Assembly: GCA_018340805.1 (NCBI GenBank)
Contig: JACMZG010000008.1
Span: 15,748,013 to 15,812,012 of the forward strand
Direction: 5' to 3'
DNA length: 64,000 nucleotides
DNA from: Microvelia longipes
Taxonomy: Eukaryota > Arthropoda > Insecta > Hemiptera > Veliidae
The first letter of the stretch is position 1; every line of letters starts with the position of its first letter. The position numbers and the translations under genes are program-made. Positions 25,883-39,023 of this stretch are shown in pieces. Below the pieces are notes generated by a model. That model saw only the letters and a program-made list of their open reading frames with translations. It was not told the DNA's origin and did not search any database.

Positions 25883-28800
25883 GTGAGTCAACCTTTTTTC
25901 TACGTGCACTCTTAACCTTACTTCATACAACAACTAAATAATTCCCTTATTTTATTGGCAAATTGATTTTTACTAATTATGTGCCAATCAGCAAATACAT
26001 ATCACACATTTATTTACTCACCAAAATAAAAACTAGTTTCCCTACTTTTATTAGATGTATTTACTTAATTGTTTTTCAAGTTAAAATAGCCTTAATTGGT
26101 TTGTATCCACAACAATTGTTGAAACGGACCAAATAGTGTAGTCTTTTCACTACCTTTCTCCCCCTCCCTTCTCTTAATACTAATCCTACTAGCTTACTAG
26201 ACGTTGTAGCGAGCCATTTGGTTAACACTTATATTAGTTGTTTCAGCTCGCAGTGAGATGGGGATATACGATTCCACTTCCCCCACCTCGTCTTTCTACA
26301 AGGTCTTTCTATTCTACCCCTTCAGATTTTACAGTTCTTCCCTTATTATACCTCGTAAAGCATTATTTATTAAGACCGTAATTGATTAATAAATTGATAT
26401 TAAATTTTAAGATTCATATTAATAAATTATTAAATTTGATTCATTAATAATTGATATAAATTTTAAGATTCATATTAATAAATTAATCATCGTGTTTGTC
26501 TAATTCTTCAATTTTTGTGTGTTAATGTATTTTTTGTATCGTCATGTATAGAGTTAAAAATTTAAAGTAATTTAATTGTATAGAACTCAAGTCAATTGTT
26601 TTCTTCTTTCTCTATTTTATTGTATTTTATTTTAAATTAAACAGTACTTCATATTATATTATAGTTCTATGTCTGATGACTTCTACGTTATATCTCTATT
26701 ATTTTACATTGAATCAATAAATGAAGACAGAGCTTGATTTCTATTGACTTCTATCTTTCTCTAAGCATTTAAAAAAAGAATAATTTGATATTAGATTAAC
26801 GGTCATAAATAGTATAATGATAAGAAATATCCATTCTATAGAGACGAGCCCCTCTCGCTTATTGGTTGCAGGAGACGCAAGAGTATTACTCCCCACCTCT
26901 CTCACTAGATATACTCAAATACCTACCTATAGAGTGCCTATATAACAGAGTGAAGCCATAGGGCTACTCAAAAGCTATTGGTCGATTCTTGGATCAATCC
27001 CTTCCCTGTTTAGGTTACCATTATGTAGCAAAGCATCAGGTTACTCTACCCTACAAGCTTCAGTTTCCTGTTCGTTGCATTTGTTAACGGCTGTGAAATT
27101 TTCTTTTTAAACTGTTTTTTATGAACAAAGACATTTTTATTGCAAATATTAGTTGCATTGTGGTATTCGTATTTTATTGCCATTGTTTTTCTTAAATAAT
27201 TGTGCTAAACGTAAATTTGTTTACACAATTACTTAATATTAAATACTTTAACTTAATTAAACACAATAAATAATTATATTTCTTCAAAAGCATTATTCAA
27301 ATAATTTCAAAATGAAAATCTGTAATAAAAAGATCAAAGAATAAAAAATTCAATGCTAAAATTATTAAGTAAAGTAAAAAAGATTTTTATATTTAAATAT
27401 AGCGGCTCTATATTCTTCTTTTTCTTCTTATCTCTTGCAGTTAAAGATGTCGGACCGCCGCCATTTTTGATCCAATGGCTTCACTCTGTTATATAGGCAC
27501 TCTACCTACCTACACAGTAATATACACTTTACTAGAAGTGTTAACCAAATGGCTCGCTACAACGTCTAGTTACTAGCTTCCATTGTTGTTACCATGAAGA
27601 TTTAAGTCTTCCGGTGGTGACTTGGGCAACTCTCGTCTCTAGTCTTCATCTCAGATTTTTAGAGCATTGTGTTTACGTTTATGATGCCCTACATTCCTGA
27701 AGAGGCCTCCCACAGTGGAAGCGAAACATCTGATTCTTCATCTAAATTGATGCAGTCACCACTGGAAGACCTAAATCCTTATGCATAACACGATGATTAG
27801 AAAATATAATAATGCTGTTTTGAGCCTTGAAACTCTTGAGGACAATCCCTGGATTATTAACTATAATCCAAGGATTAACTATTAATCTAACTATTAATCC
27901 AGGGATGTCTATTATTTACGAATAATCCCAGCCACTGCCACCTAAAGAGTTAGTGGCAACCATTATACTCAAATTATTTATTTTAATCATTATCTTATAA
28001 ACACTGAGAACGTAACCTGGAATGGGAATACCAGACTTCCATGGTGTCATAGTTGTTATAAATGCTAATGCTTTAACAACTTTGATCAAGAAGGGGGCTG
28101 ATAAAAATAATAGTTTAAAAAATTTGAAGAAAAAAAATTAATAGTAATTCAGATTTTTGTTACAGCTGTGAATGTTGGTATCTTTAAAATACTTGAGAGA
28201 ACAAAGTTTTATAATTAAAACATATGAGATGTTCATATAGGGAATAGTTTGTGCTTTTTTTCAGTCAGTTAGTTAGTCAGTTCTGTAACATTTAAATTTA
28301 ATTATGCTTTTTTTGTGAACAGAGTTGTTCGAGGTATTAGATCAAGTCGGAGTCATGAATCATTACTAAGTAGTCAAGCAGCTATGACAACACTGGATCT
28401 AAGTACAGGAGGTATTGAGATTAAACCTCTTCACCCTAGTGTACTGGGAAGGCAACACTGTTTCCAAGTCACTCTACCTACTGGCAATTCTAAATATTTC
28501 TCGTGCAGGTCGGCTGAGGAGAGGGATAAGTGGGTTCATAGGTGAGAAAAACTTTGCCTAATATATTATCAAAGAATAAAAGAGAATAGTACAATTGATT
28601 TAGAAACAACTTCAAATTTACGAAGTAGAGGAGTTAAGTTAAAAAAAAATTGCATTGTGCATAATCTATCTAGTGCTATTTATTAAATCTATCTAGTGTT
28701 ATCTATCCCTCCTCAAAATTCATGGTGCTAAATTATACAACGGTATAATTTAGCACCATGGATTTTGATTGATTTTTCATTTAAATGTAGAACAAAAACT

Positions 28801-31800
28801 TAATTGATTTCATTAAAATTAAAAAAAATGCGCAATAGAAAAAAAGGCAATGAATATTGCATAATCCCGCCTCAACCAATGCGGAAAACTTTGTGCATCC
28901 CCCTCCTATTGAGCAGTGCACTTTAGGTCAAGTAAGCAAATATTTATACTAAAAAAATTAGACAATTCTCAAATCCAAATAGAAAATTAGATTCATTATT
29001 GTTTTTAGCAAATTTTTGAAAGAAAAAAATAAACCATTTGTAATTAAAAAAGTTCAAAACAAAGTGTCCAGTTAAATCTAGGGGCTGATTACTAAAACCT
29101 ATAATCAATCACCTAACTAAAAACTTGTTCAGAAGACTCCATTTAATACATTATTGTTAAAATCAAATCTTTTTATCTCTTTCAAACTAGTTAAATCTCG
29201 CTTTAATGGGCCATTCTTATCAGCTTATTTTCTATTAATTAAAACTTTACTTCCTAGCTTCTCTCTAAGTGGGAAAAGTCTGTGTTATTAAATTATGCAT
29301 TCTTAAAATCTCATTAGTAAATTAGTATTACTGATGTTTAATTTCTGAATCTTTTATTGACTTAAGTTTCATTTTTTTTTTTATTAACTACCTTAATATA
29401 TTTTTAATTATTGTAAATTAAGTTTATTATCTATTTATTATTGAATACATTGTCTCTAAAGTTTATACTTAAATAAATAAAGAAGGGATAAGAGGATTTG
29501 TGTTTACTTATTGATAAGAGATAATAAAAAGTGGCCCTGCCACCTGTTGGGTCCTCTCATAATTTATTGACTATTATTGATTTTTCCTGATAAAAAACTA
29601 AGTACACATTTAAGTTTTGATTTTGATAATAAAAGTTAATAAAGGGGTTTAAATGGCTTAACTTTTATCATATTATCAAGCTGCAGTGTTGAGGAAAGTT
29701 ATATTTGATAGGATGTTATTTTCAAAAATCGGAATCAGATTTTGAATTGACTTAACTCAATTTTGCTCCTATATTTTTTTGTATATACTCCTCCTACTCA
29801 AATGCATCTTAAATGTTTGATTTTTGTTTTTAATTGTGTATTTTTAATTTAATTGTTTTAATAATTAATTTATTTTAAAACTATAAACATTTTAAATAAA
29901 TATTCCTTTATTTTACATAAATAATGTGTAAAATTTACACATAATTTAAATCTAACATTTATCTTAATTTACTAAATTTTATTAATTTAAATTTTATCAA
30001 GTATACAAATAATTATTGCGAATTATTTGGTTAGTACGATGAAGAGGAAACATTCGCAGCCATTTAATTTTTCCATTGGTGATTATGAATACAAGCCAGC
30101 TTGTTACACTAATTGTATTCTCAAGAAATGTGCCTGCATTCAATACAGGTTATAATATTATATTACCTGAGACTTTAGAAGAATTAATGTTAAGAGTGTT
30201 AGATTCATTTTTACCATTCCATAATATTGTATTTTTAAAGTGTTGGCAACAAAGTGCTCTCAAATGAGTACTACATTATACTTGCTTTATCAAAGAAGCA
30301 ACAATCAAGTGTGTTCTGAGGCCACATAGAATTGTTCTCAGAACAATCTATTGGTTCTGAGGCCAATTTGAAGATGATGGACCAATTGAATCCTTTCCTT
30401 TATAGGATTTCTGTCCCTAAGATAAAGCTAAGACTTTATTAAATATTATATTTGTAATATAAATATTTTAACAAAAAAGCTTTAAACTTTCCTACGTTAG
30501 GTATATTTTAACTAATCTATTCTTACTTATTTATTAATATGTTACAGTTTAAGGAAAACAGTGCAGCCAGATCAGGAACACATGAGGAGAACGGACAATT
30601 CATTAAAGATATGGATCCTTGAGGCCAAAGGTGTACCTCATAAAAAGAGGTAAATTTTTCTAACTATTGCATTGTATTGTTAATAATATTTATTTTTATC
30701 CTGTATATGTAATTATTATTAGGAAAACAGGGATAGCTAAAACCTACTTTACTAATAACAAAGAAATTATGTTTAAGTCCTTTAGGACTTGAACTTAAAA
30801 GTCTGTCATTTATTTAATCTATTAACTGCTGCTATAGGGTTACAGTAAGTGTTTAAGAAAATAGTATTTATCACTACTAAAATGTTTCTTGGAGATCTCA
30901 TAATTAAGCCATAGATATGTGTCAATTAAAATAAAAATAATACCAACAACTAAGAAGTTTCTATTTTATTAAACATTGTCTATACGAAGCAACTCTAACA
31001 CATTCATAGTTTACTTCTCAGTTAGGACTCTAGAATGAATCAGGGTTCATCTTGGTGCGGATAGTTTTGAGAAAAACTTCCTAGTTAATAGCAAAGCAGG
31101 AATGTCAATTTGTTTTCTAATTCGACTGAAAATAAATATATTAATATTTTTTAATCGAAGTGATGTAGCTCTTTTGTAATTGATGTAATTAATGCTGTGA
31201 AATATTTATTACAGGTACTTCTGTGAGGTTTGCTTAGACAAAACTCTCTATGCTCGGACATCAGCCAAGTTGAAAGGAGATCTGTGCTTTTGGGGTGAAC
31301 ACTTTGATTTCCTCAACTTACCCTCTATAAATACTATCAATATTAATCTCTATAGAGAAGCTGATAAAAAGAAGAAAAGAGATAAGAACCTTCTTGTTGG
31401 TATGTATAGTTGTTTCATAAATTTTTAAACATATAATTATACTTCCTGAAGTTAATTTTTTAGCATTTAAACAAAAAATATTTTTAAATACTAGAAAAAT
31501 GAAATGTACTTATGTGGTTTCTCAGGCCTTTGAGAAATTTACTGAATGAAGAAAATTATTCAAAATTAAAACCATCCTAAGAATTATAGTTTTTTAGTTG
31601 TATGCACTGAAGATTACTTTTAAGTATAGGCTTAAGCCTGGTTCTCATTTGTAAATAAATTTTGTGGAGATACTTTAGAGCCATGATATTGTGCTAGAGA
31701 CTGCTAGAAATGATATATGCAAGATGTATGTAACAGTGCATCATCAGTATGTCTGGAACTTTTCTATGATTATTATCTTGACGTATTTTCAAGTCCTACT

Positions 31801-34800
31801 CTGTGTCATTACTTGTAACTGATCAGGGCATTATCTCTTGATATAATTTACTCTTCAGAATATACTCTTCTACACCTTGTTAAACACTTTTTCTTTCTTT
31901 ACATTATTTAAACCACTAGTAAAATAATTGTATAATTTTAAATTAATTTGATAATATTTATATTTAATTGTTTGTATATTATTTTTTGTGGCAGTAAAGG
32001 ATATTTTTTAGAGTGAGTACTCTGTACTTCTCTCTTAAATTTAGAATCATAAAGAATACAAAGGAAATTATTAGCAAATTGAAGTGAAATTGTAATATTG
32101 ATTGATATCTCATGCTTCTTCTTTACATATTTTGTTTTGTGATTGTTCAGGTACAGTTAGTATTCCAGTACAGGATGTTACATCTCGTTGCCTAACTGAG
32201 AAGTGGTTCCCTGTGGTGAGTGAGAAACCAACTAAAGAATGTGCAGCCCTCAGAATCAAATGCAGGTTTCAGACGGTCGATATTCTTCCTGTTCAGATCT
32301 ACCAGGAATTCCTTCAGGTAATAAAGGCTCATGTTAGCCCATAAATTATTTTTTTAGTATTATCCTTTGTCTTAACATAGATTTTGTATCCTTTATTAGA
32401 AAAAAGTTTGCTGATGGTATGTCATGAAAAATGTTATGATTGTATTTGGTAGGCTTACAGCAAGCATTAGGAGACACTTTTAAGATCAAAGAATCCTTAA
32501 AGATCAATTTAGATTTCTGACGAATCAAAGTTGTTTAACACATTATACTTTTCTTATATCTGCTTCATACAGTAAGTTTGAACCAAAAGCAATAAATTTG
32601 TGTTGTTTTCTTTGATTCCAGTATCTAAAGAGTGACTATAAATCAATATGCGAGATATTGGAGCCAGTTATTAGTGTTAAATCGAAAGAAGACATCGCTA
32701 CGGCTCTGGTCCATGTCATGCAGAGGGAGGGGCTGGCCAAGCAGTTCCTTGCTGACATCGTTATGATGGATATTGACAGGATAGGTAACACATTTCATTT
32801 CTTAATTTGTTTTATTTATTTTTAAATATTTGAATAGAAAATTTTAAGGTACTTTGACTACAATTTCTGGGTACTAATGTATTCTGTCATTGGTCACTTT
32901 TTGACTGTCACCAATTAGGTACATATATTTTTATGTCCCTAATTAGTATAGATGTGCTGTAAAATGAATTTAGTTTGCTCAAGTTCTCTATTGGCCTCTA
33001 ATATTTTTCATCTGTATCTGTAGATAGCACAGTTCTCAAGACATTTAAGATGAAAACAATGGAAGTGGAGCGGCCTGTGTTAATAAGACATGGAGCTTGT
33101 TTTTATAGGTTGTAAATCATTTATTGATTCTGTATAAAATATTTTTTTACCTTTAAACGAATTTCCAAAAGAAAAAGGAAACTTTCTTTATCATTAGCTC
33201 AAATTATTTAAATTTACTAATAAATTGTTGTGGTTTGCAGAAGACGAGAGGTTAACATTCCGGGGTAACTCTCTTGCTACCAAGGCAATGGAAGCGTATC
33301 TCAAACTAACAGGAGAAAAGTATCTGATAGGAACCCTTGGAGAGCTGGTTACTGGGGGAAGTCTGAGTTCTTGTGACTGTGAAGTGGACCCTCTCAAGGT
33401 TGGAGGGTCTCCTTCTACCCTTGCAAGACATCAGGAGAACCTTAGACAGGCTGTCCAGTCTGTTTGGTCTAGCATACTAGCATCTCATAACTCTTTCCCT
33501 ACGTAAGTGTGTCATTTTTAATTTTTCATTACTTTTCTTTTAAACAAGTCTATAATATAAATGTATAATAACTCACCTTGTTTATTTACGGCCTTATAAA
33601 TACTTATTAATTTGTCTTAAAGTATTGTTTTTTAATTTTATTTTGCTGTAATTTACCCAATTTCTTATTGTAATTCCTAGGTTAATTTTCAACCTTTATT
33701 AATTAAAGATTATATTTTTATTCTTTTTTTATTTATCATTTATATTTCATAATTTTCTCCATGTTTTTTTTATTTTAAAATGTAATTTAATTTTGTTTTA
33801 GTGAGCTAAGAGAGTGTTTCTGTCTGATGAAGGAGAGGCTTGTATCATCAGCAAGACAAGATATTTGTGATAACCTCATATCAGCCTGTATTTTCCTAAG
33901 ATTTCTTTGCCCTGCTATTCTATCTCCAAGCTTATTCAATATTACACATGGTATGTCCTATTTATTTGTATGTTTAATAGTACTCACTTTATTTCTTGGA
34001 CAGTGTGAACTACCTACCTATTTTTTTACCTATTTTTCTGTTGTGGTCGCAGAAACAGACCACAACCAATACAATAATGTTCCTGTGACATTATTATGAT
34101 ATAAAAATAATTTGTAATTGCAAAATATAATAAGGTATCTCTTAGTGCTATTCATAATTTGGAACTCCTTTTCAATATGGAACATCTTTACAAAAACAGG
34201 TCAGGGTGGTATTAAAAATAATAATCAATTCAAAAAATATCTTGAATTTTTTCCAGAATATCTATTTAGATTAGATAAGTATATTAGGTTGTACTTTTCT
34301 GTAGATTGTAAATCAAGCCAATAATGTAAACTTTTTTTATCATCAAATGTAAACTTAACCAATATACTTATTTAAAGGAATTGAAAGATAGTCTCTCCAC
34401 TGATTTAAATGATAATGTATTGACAGAGCCAGCCTTCAGTTTTAACAAACTATCAATTCCTTTTATTGATTGACTCCTCAGCTCAACTTATTTATTTACG
34501 TTGACATTTACAGATTCAGGAGTTTAATTAATATGATGGTCATTTATATTATAAATATTTGTATGAATTATCAAACTTAGTTTAATCTTTGTTTGACTAT
34601 AAACATTTATTATTTTAAGCTTATTTTGAGCTATATTTTATTGGATATGTTATTTTAATGTTACAGAATATCCTAATGAGAAGACAGCTCGAAATTTAAC
34701 TTTGGTAGCCAAAACATTGCAAACACTTGCAAACTTCACCAGGTTCCAAGGGAAGGAAAATTTTATGGAGTGTATGAATGACTTCCTTGAGAAGGAGGCA

Positions 34801-37800
34801 CCTGCTATGAAAAACTTTCTAAATCTTATTTCGGTAAGCCTTTTTATAATAAATTTTAACTGAAGTATTAGACTGTAATTAAAAGAGGTGATAATTTTTG
34901 TTTATTAACCAATAGCAAACGTTGTTATTTGTCAATTTTTCCTGGGTCAACTTTTGAGGTGTATATTTAAAGGTAGTATCATACCAGTTAGTATTCATGT
35001 GTATCAACTTAAATAATTGACAGTACATTAAATCATGGTTACTATTGGTGATTTCTGCAGGGGTATACTTTGATGACTCACATGGTACTAAATTAACATT
35101 TTATTTATTTCAATGTTTGCACTTTTAAAAGAATTTCCAAAAGAAATATGAGGTTGGGTTTATAAGCCTCCTGGCCTTTTCTTATACAGCTAATTTTGTG
35201 TATCATAACCCTCCCCCCCCCCTCCCTCTAAACTTTGCATCTCGCCTATCTCTTGAAATTAACTAATAAAATAAATATTTAATGTTTTGTTTTACAGAGT
35301 CCAAATGAGAGAAGTTCAACTGTCAATGATTTTGATGGTTATATTGATCTTGGTAAACAACTTAGCATACTTCACGCACTGCTGCAAGAATGTGTTGCTA
35401 AAGTTGCTGCACAAAGGCTACAAGATGTTCAGAGATTGCACAACATACTGGAGCGAGTTGGGGCTGCTCTTGCTAGCAATAACGTTGGGTCACCACTCAA
35501 CTGTTCAACACCACTTGGTATGGCATCTCCTCTTAATGTCACAGCTAGCACACCAGTCCAACCTCCTAGTCCAGCTAATCTTCTAAGCAGACAGATATCA
35601 GCTCCTCTTGATAATGCTTCCTTTCAATCTCTTCAGAGAAATATCTTCAGGTATTTTTTTTACAGATTGATTAAAAATAGAATGGAAACTTCATGGAACT
35701 TTTCTACTTAATCATAAATCCTATAAGAGAATAATGTGTTATCTTTCACTTATCTCAAATACTATAATTGATAATTTCATGACATTTGTGTGAACTTTTT
35801 AATTATTTTCAATGATTCAAAATTTTGTATCAATAGCACTTTTTTGTTAACAAAATTTATGAAGCAAATGCAAATCTATAACTGTTCACAACATACTTGT
35901 TCCAAATTCTTGCATGTTTATATTACTAAATTTTATAATAATTATTTAATATAATTGCTTCATGATTGAACATGTAACACTCATGTCTTCCACCTGCTAT
36001 TATCATTACTACAAAAGCATAATCTCTAGATAGTAGTAGTCAAAAGTAGAATCACTATTGTTTTTTCATGGCAAAACATGTTGAAAAGAGCAGAAGAGTT
36101 AACGCAATAAAGATTGTATTATTGACAAAATAATCTAAATATCTTTTTTAATTTAAACACTCCTTACTGACCACATTTTCTGGATAAAAATGTGATATGC
36201 TGAGGATAAAAGAAATTACTAAACTTCTCTTAATGTTTACTCTATTCCTGCTTTTTATACAGTATTTTTAATTTTTTTTGGCTATAATATGTTTAGGTAC
36301 AATGATCCAACGGTAGTGAGCTGTGGAGGTAGCACTGCAAGTAGTCAAGGTAGTTGCAGTATAATATCACAGGATTGTAATATTGGAGTTATTCCATTAT
36401 CTACTCCTAAATCTCCTCTAGTAGGCAGGTCTAGTACTCTGCCTAGGAATGCCTTCCTTCCTCCTTCAGAGCAATCTACATCATTTAACTCTCCCGCCAA
36501 ACATACTCATCTACCTGTAAGTAGCATTGATTCATTTTAGTTACATTAACTAACTTAATATAAAATATTCAAAATAAAAAAATCCTGTATGTAAATATAA
36601 GAATAGACCAATTATACATCTTCTGCTGATAACTAAATTTAGAAAATTTATTGCACCATCATGGACCAAACTGTGAATGGATAACATATTCTGGAAATAT
36701 ATTGAATATCTCCTTGAAACCAGGTATTGTTTGGTGTAATAGGTTGCAATTTTATTTTTAATTCTCAATCAAAAGGGTTCCAATAAACCAACCAAATGAT
36801 TGGTTAATTTCAATATTAAAATGAACCAATCATACTTCTCCTGCTAATGACTGCATTTAGAAAATTCATTGCAACTAAGACCATACTTTTTCTGGATTAT
36901 ATATATCCTCAAATATATCACATATATTAAGTATCTCTAGGCAGAGATGAATAAAAATCTGTCCAGTTCTAGTTATATTGATTTGTTAAATGATTTAATG
37001 TCTTGTCAGGTCACTTCTAGACTTGCAGGTCAGATCTGCAGGATTATCTTTCAGTCTAAACACACTCTTATTTATTTTTTTTTTGTCTGATTAATGAATA
37101 ATATTTGTTTGTACTTGCAGAGAGGAAGTACTCCCAGATTGGTTGCCATTAACGGCCACATTGATGAGTTGTCTGATTGTGAGTTAGATACCCAGCATAA
37201 AGGAAGTCAAGTCTCTATCTCGACTCTCTCTAACGTAGCTTCATCTGGGTATGTTCTATCATTTATTTTGTTAATAAAACGTTTATTTATATCTAAATAC
37301 CTTGTTTTACAATAACTAAATCACAAAATATATATAAATAAAATAATATATTTTGACCATTTGTGCCTCATAAGCTCAAGGATTCAAGACATTGAAAATA
37401 AATAAATTTTATTTTACTTTTCTTGATTACAGGTATCAAAGTTTTGCAGCTTATAGTCAGAGTTCATCTCCTGTAGACCTGACCATAACCACAAACAATA
37501 ACAACAGTACAAACAATGCTGTGACCAATGTAAACAATCACAATCATACCAATAACAATACTGTGAATGGTCACTGTGTTAGTACTAATGGTGAAGCGTT
37601 GGCATTCACTAACCCTGTATACGTTGGAGGTGTGAATGGTTGTGGTAGCAGCAGTAGTGACGAAGGAGGAGGCAGAGGCAGAGCTGTACCCAGAACTAAT
37701 CCACATCATCATCATCATAACCATAATATTGCTGTGAGTATTTGTAGCAATGTATAGTAATATTTTATTTATACAAAAATTTATTTGAAAAAATAGAATT

Positions 37801-38936
37801 GTTTAACAAATATGAGTTACGAGTGTGATTTACCTCAATAGTAACATAGATCATTACGACTGGATGAATTTATATGTAAAAAGTCCCAACAAAAATAATT
37901 TGAAAAAGTAATTTATCTTGCGGAACTCTAATCCAATATTTATGAACTTTTTCTAAATAGAAAAATCCTATTAAAGGTACCGTGTGGTATAATGAGATCA
38001 AAATAAATTAAAATGTTTTCTAATTTTTTTATTTCAATATTTATGTGGTTTTTTTACAAATAAAATACTGTGTGAAAACACTGTTTCAGTATTACTTTTT
38101 ATAATAAAACCATATAATTTTTTTATGTAAGTTGATTTTATGCTTACTATAATATTTCATTAAAAAAATTTAGAATTCACGTGATAAATTTTCAAATTTT
38201 GATTTTTTTTATCTCACACTAAATTTATTAAAACTATTTTCTCAGTAAATAAATGTTTTATATTTTAGTATTCAGTGCAAGGAAATAAGATATAGCAAAG
38301 GCAAAACTCATGTTAAATGTTTTATTTATATGCGACAGGTTGGAGGAGGTTGGAGAGGACGGCGTGCACACAGCCCTGCTCTGACAGACTCAGAACCTGA
38401 GGAATCCAGTCCCCGACCTACACCCAGGCCACGGGACAATGACATGAGGTTATATGAGAGAGAGATTGAAAGACTTCAAGCTAGTGTTGATTTATTGAAA
38501 ATGAAATTAGAGATGACTGATCAAACGAGCGAAACACTTCATTTGCCTGCACCAGCTCCTCCCTTAACATTCAGAGAAGAGCCTGATAACATGAAGAATA
38601 TCATTACAAGGTATTATTTCTTTATCTCATTAATACATTAAGGAGCAAACTTACTTCATGAGAATGTAGTTAACAACAGAATTGTTTTAATATTATTCAT
38701 GTAGTACATTTCACCCTAATACCATGGGATTTTTTTGCTACAAAAAAACTACAATTCAATGGGCAGTAAATAGGAGTGCAGTATCTTGTATTAAACTTAA
38801 TTATTGTTGTAATCTTAGTTTTTCTTTATTTTTAGTAAATTTTCAAAGAAAAAATTAGCTTATGAGATTGGGTCATGGAGAAAAGGGGGAAGTTGACTTT
38901 ATAGAAGGGGGGTCTCCCTGAGCAAGAATATATATA

Positions 38937-39023
<87 letters not shown>

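Larger units (their letters stand above)
25883..28322. other. RasGAP intron holding nested DNA elements
   Basis: Apart from the nested insertions at 26196-27570, it carries an imperfect inverted pair (AAGTCTTCCGGTGGTGAC near 27604 and GTCACCACTGGAAGACC near 27755) around CCCACAGTGGAAGCGAAAC, a retroelement-tail-like phrase. No exon seen. Confidence 0.6.

Noticed and set aside
35287..35586. Second open frame inside the RasGAP exon at 35298
   Set aside because: Shadow frame; the other frame gives the conserved [16 protein letters not shown] block and continues the gene.
37464..37724. Minus-strand 86-residue frame rich in Met and Val
   Set aside because: Antisense shadow of the Asn/His-rich RasGAP exon.
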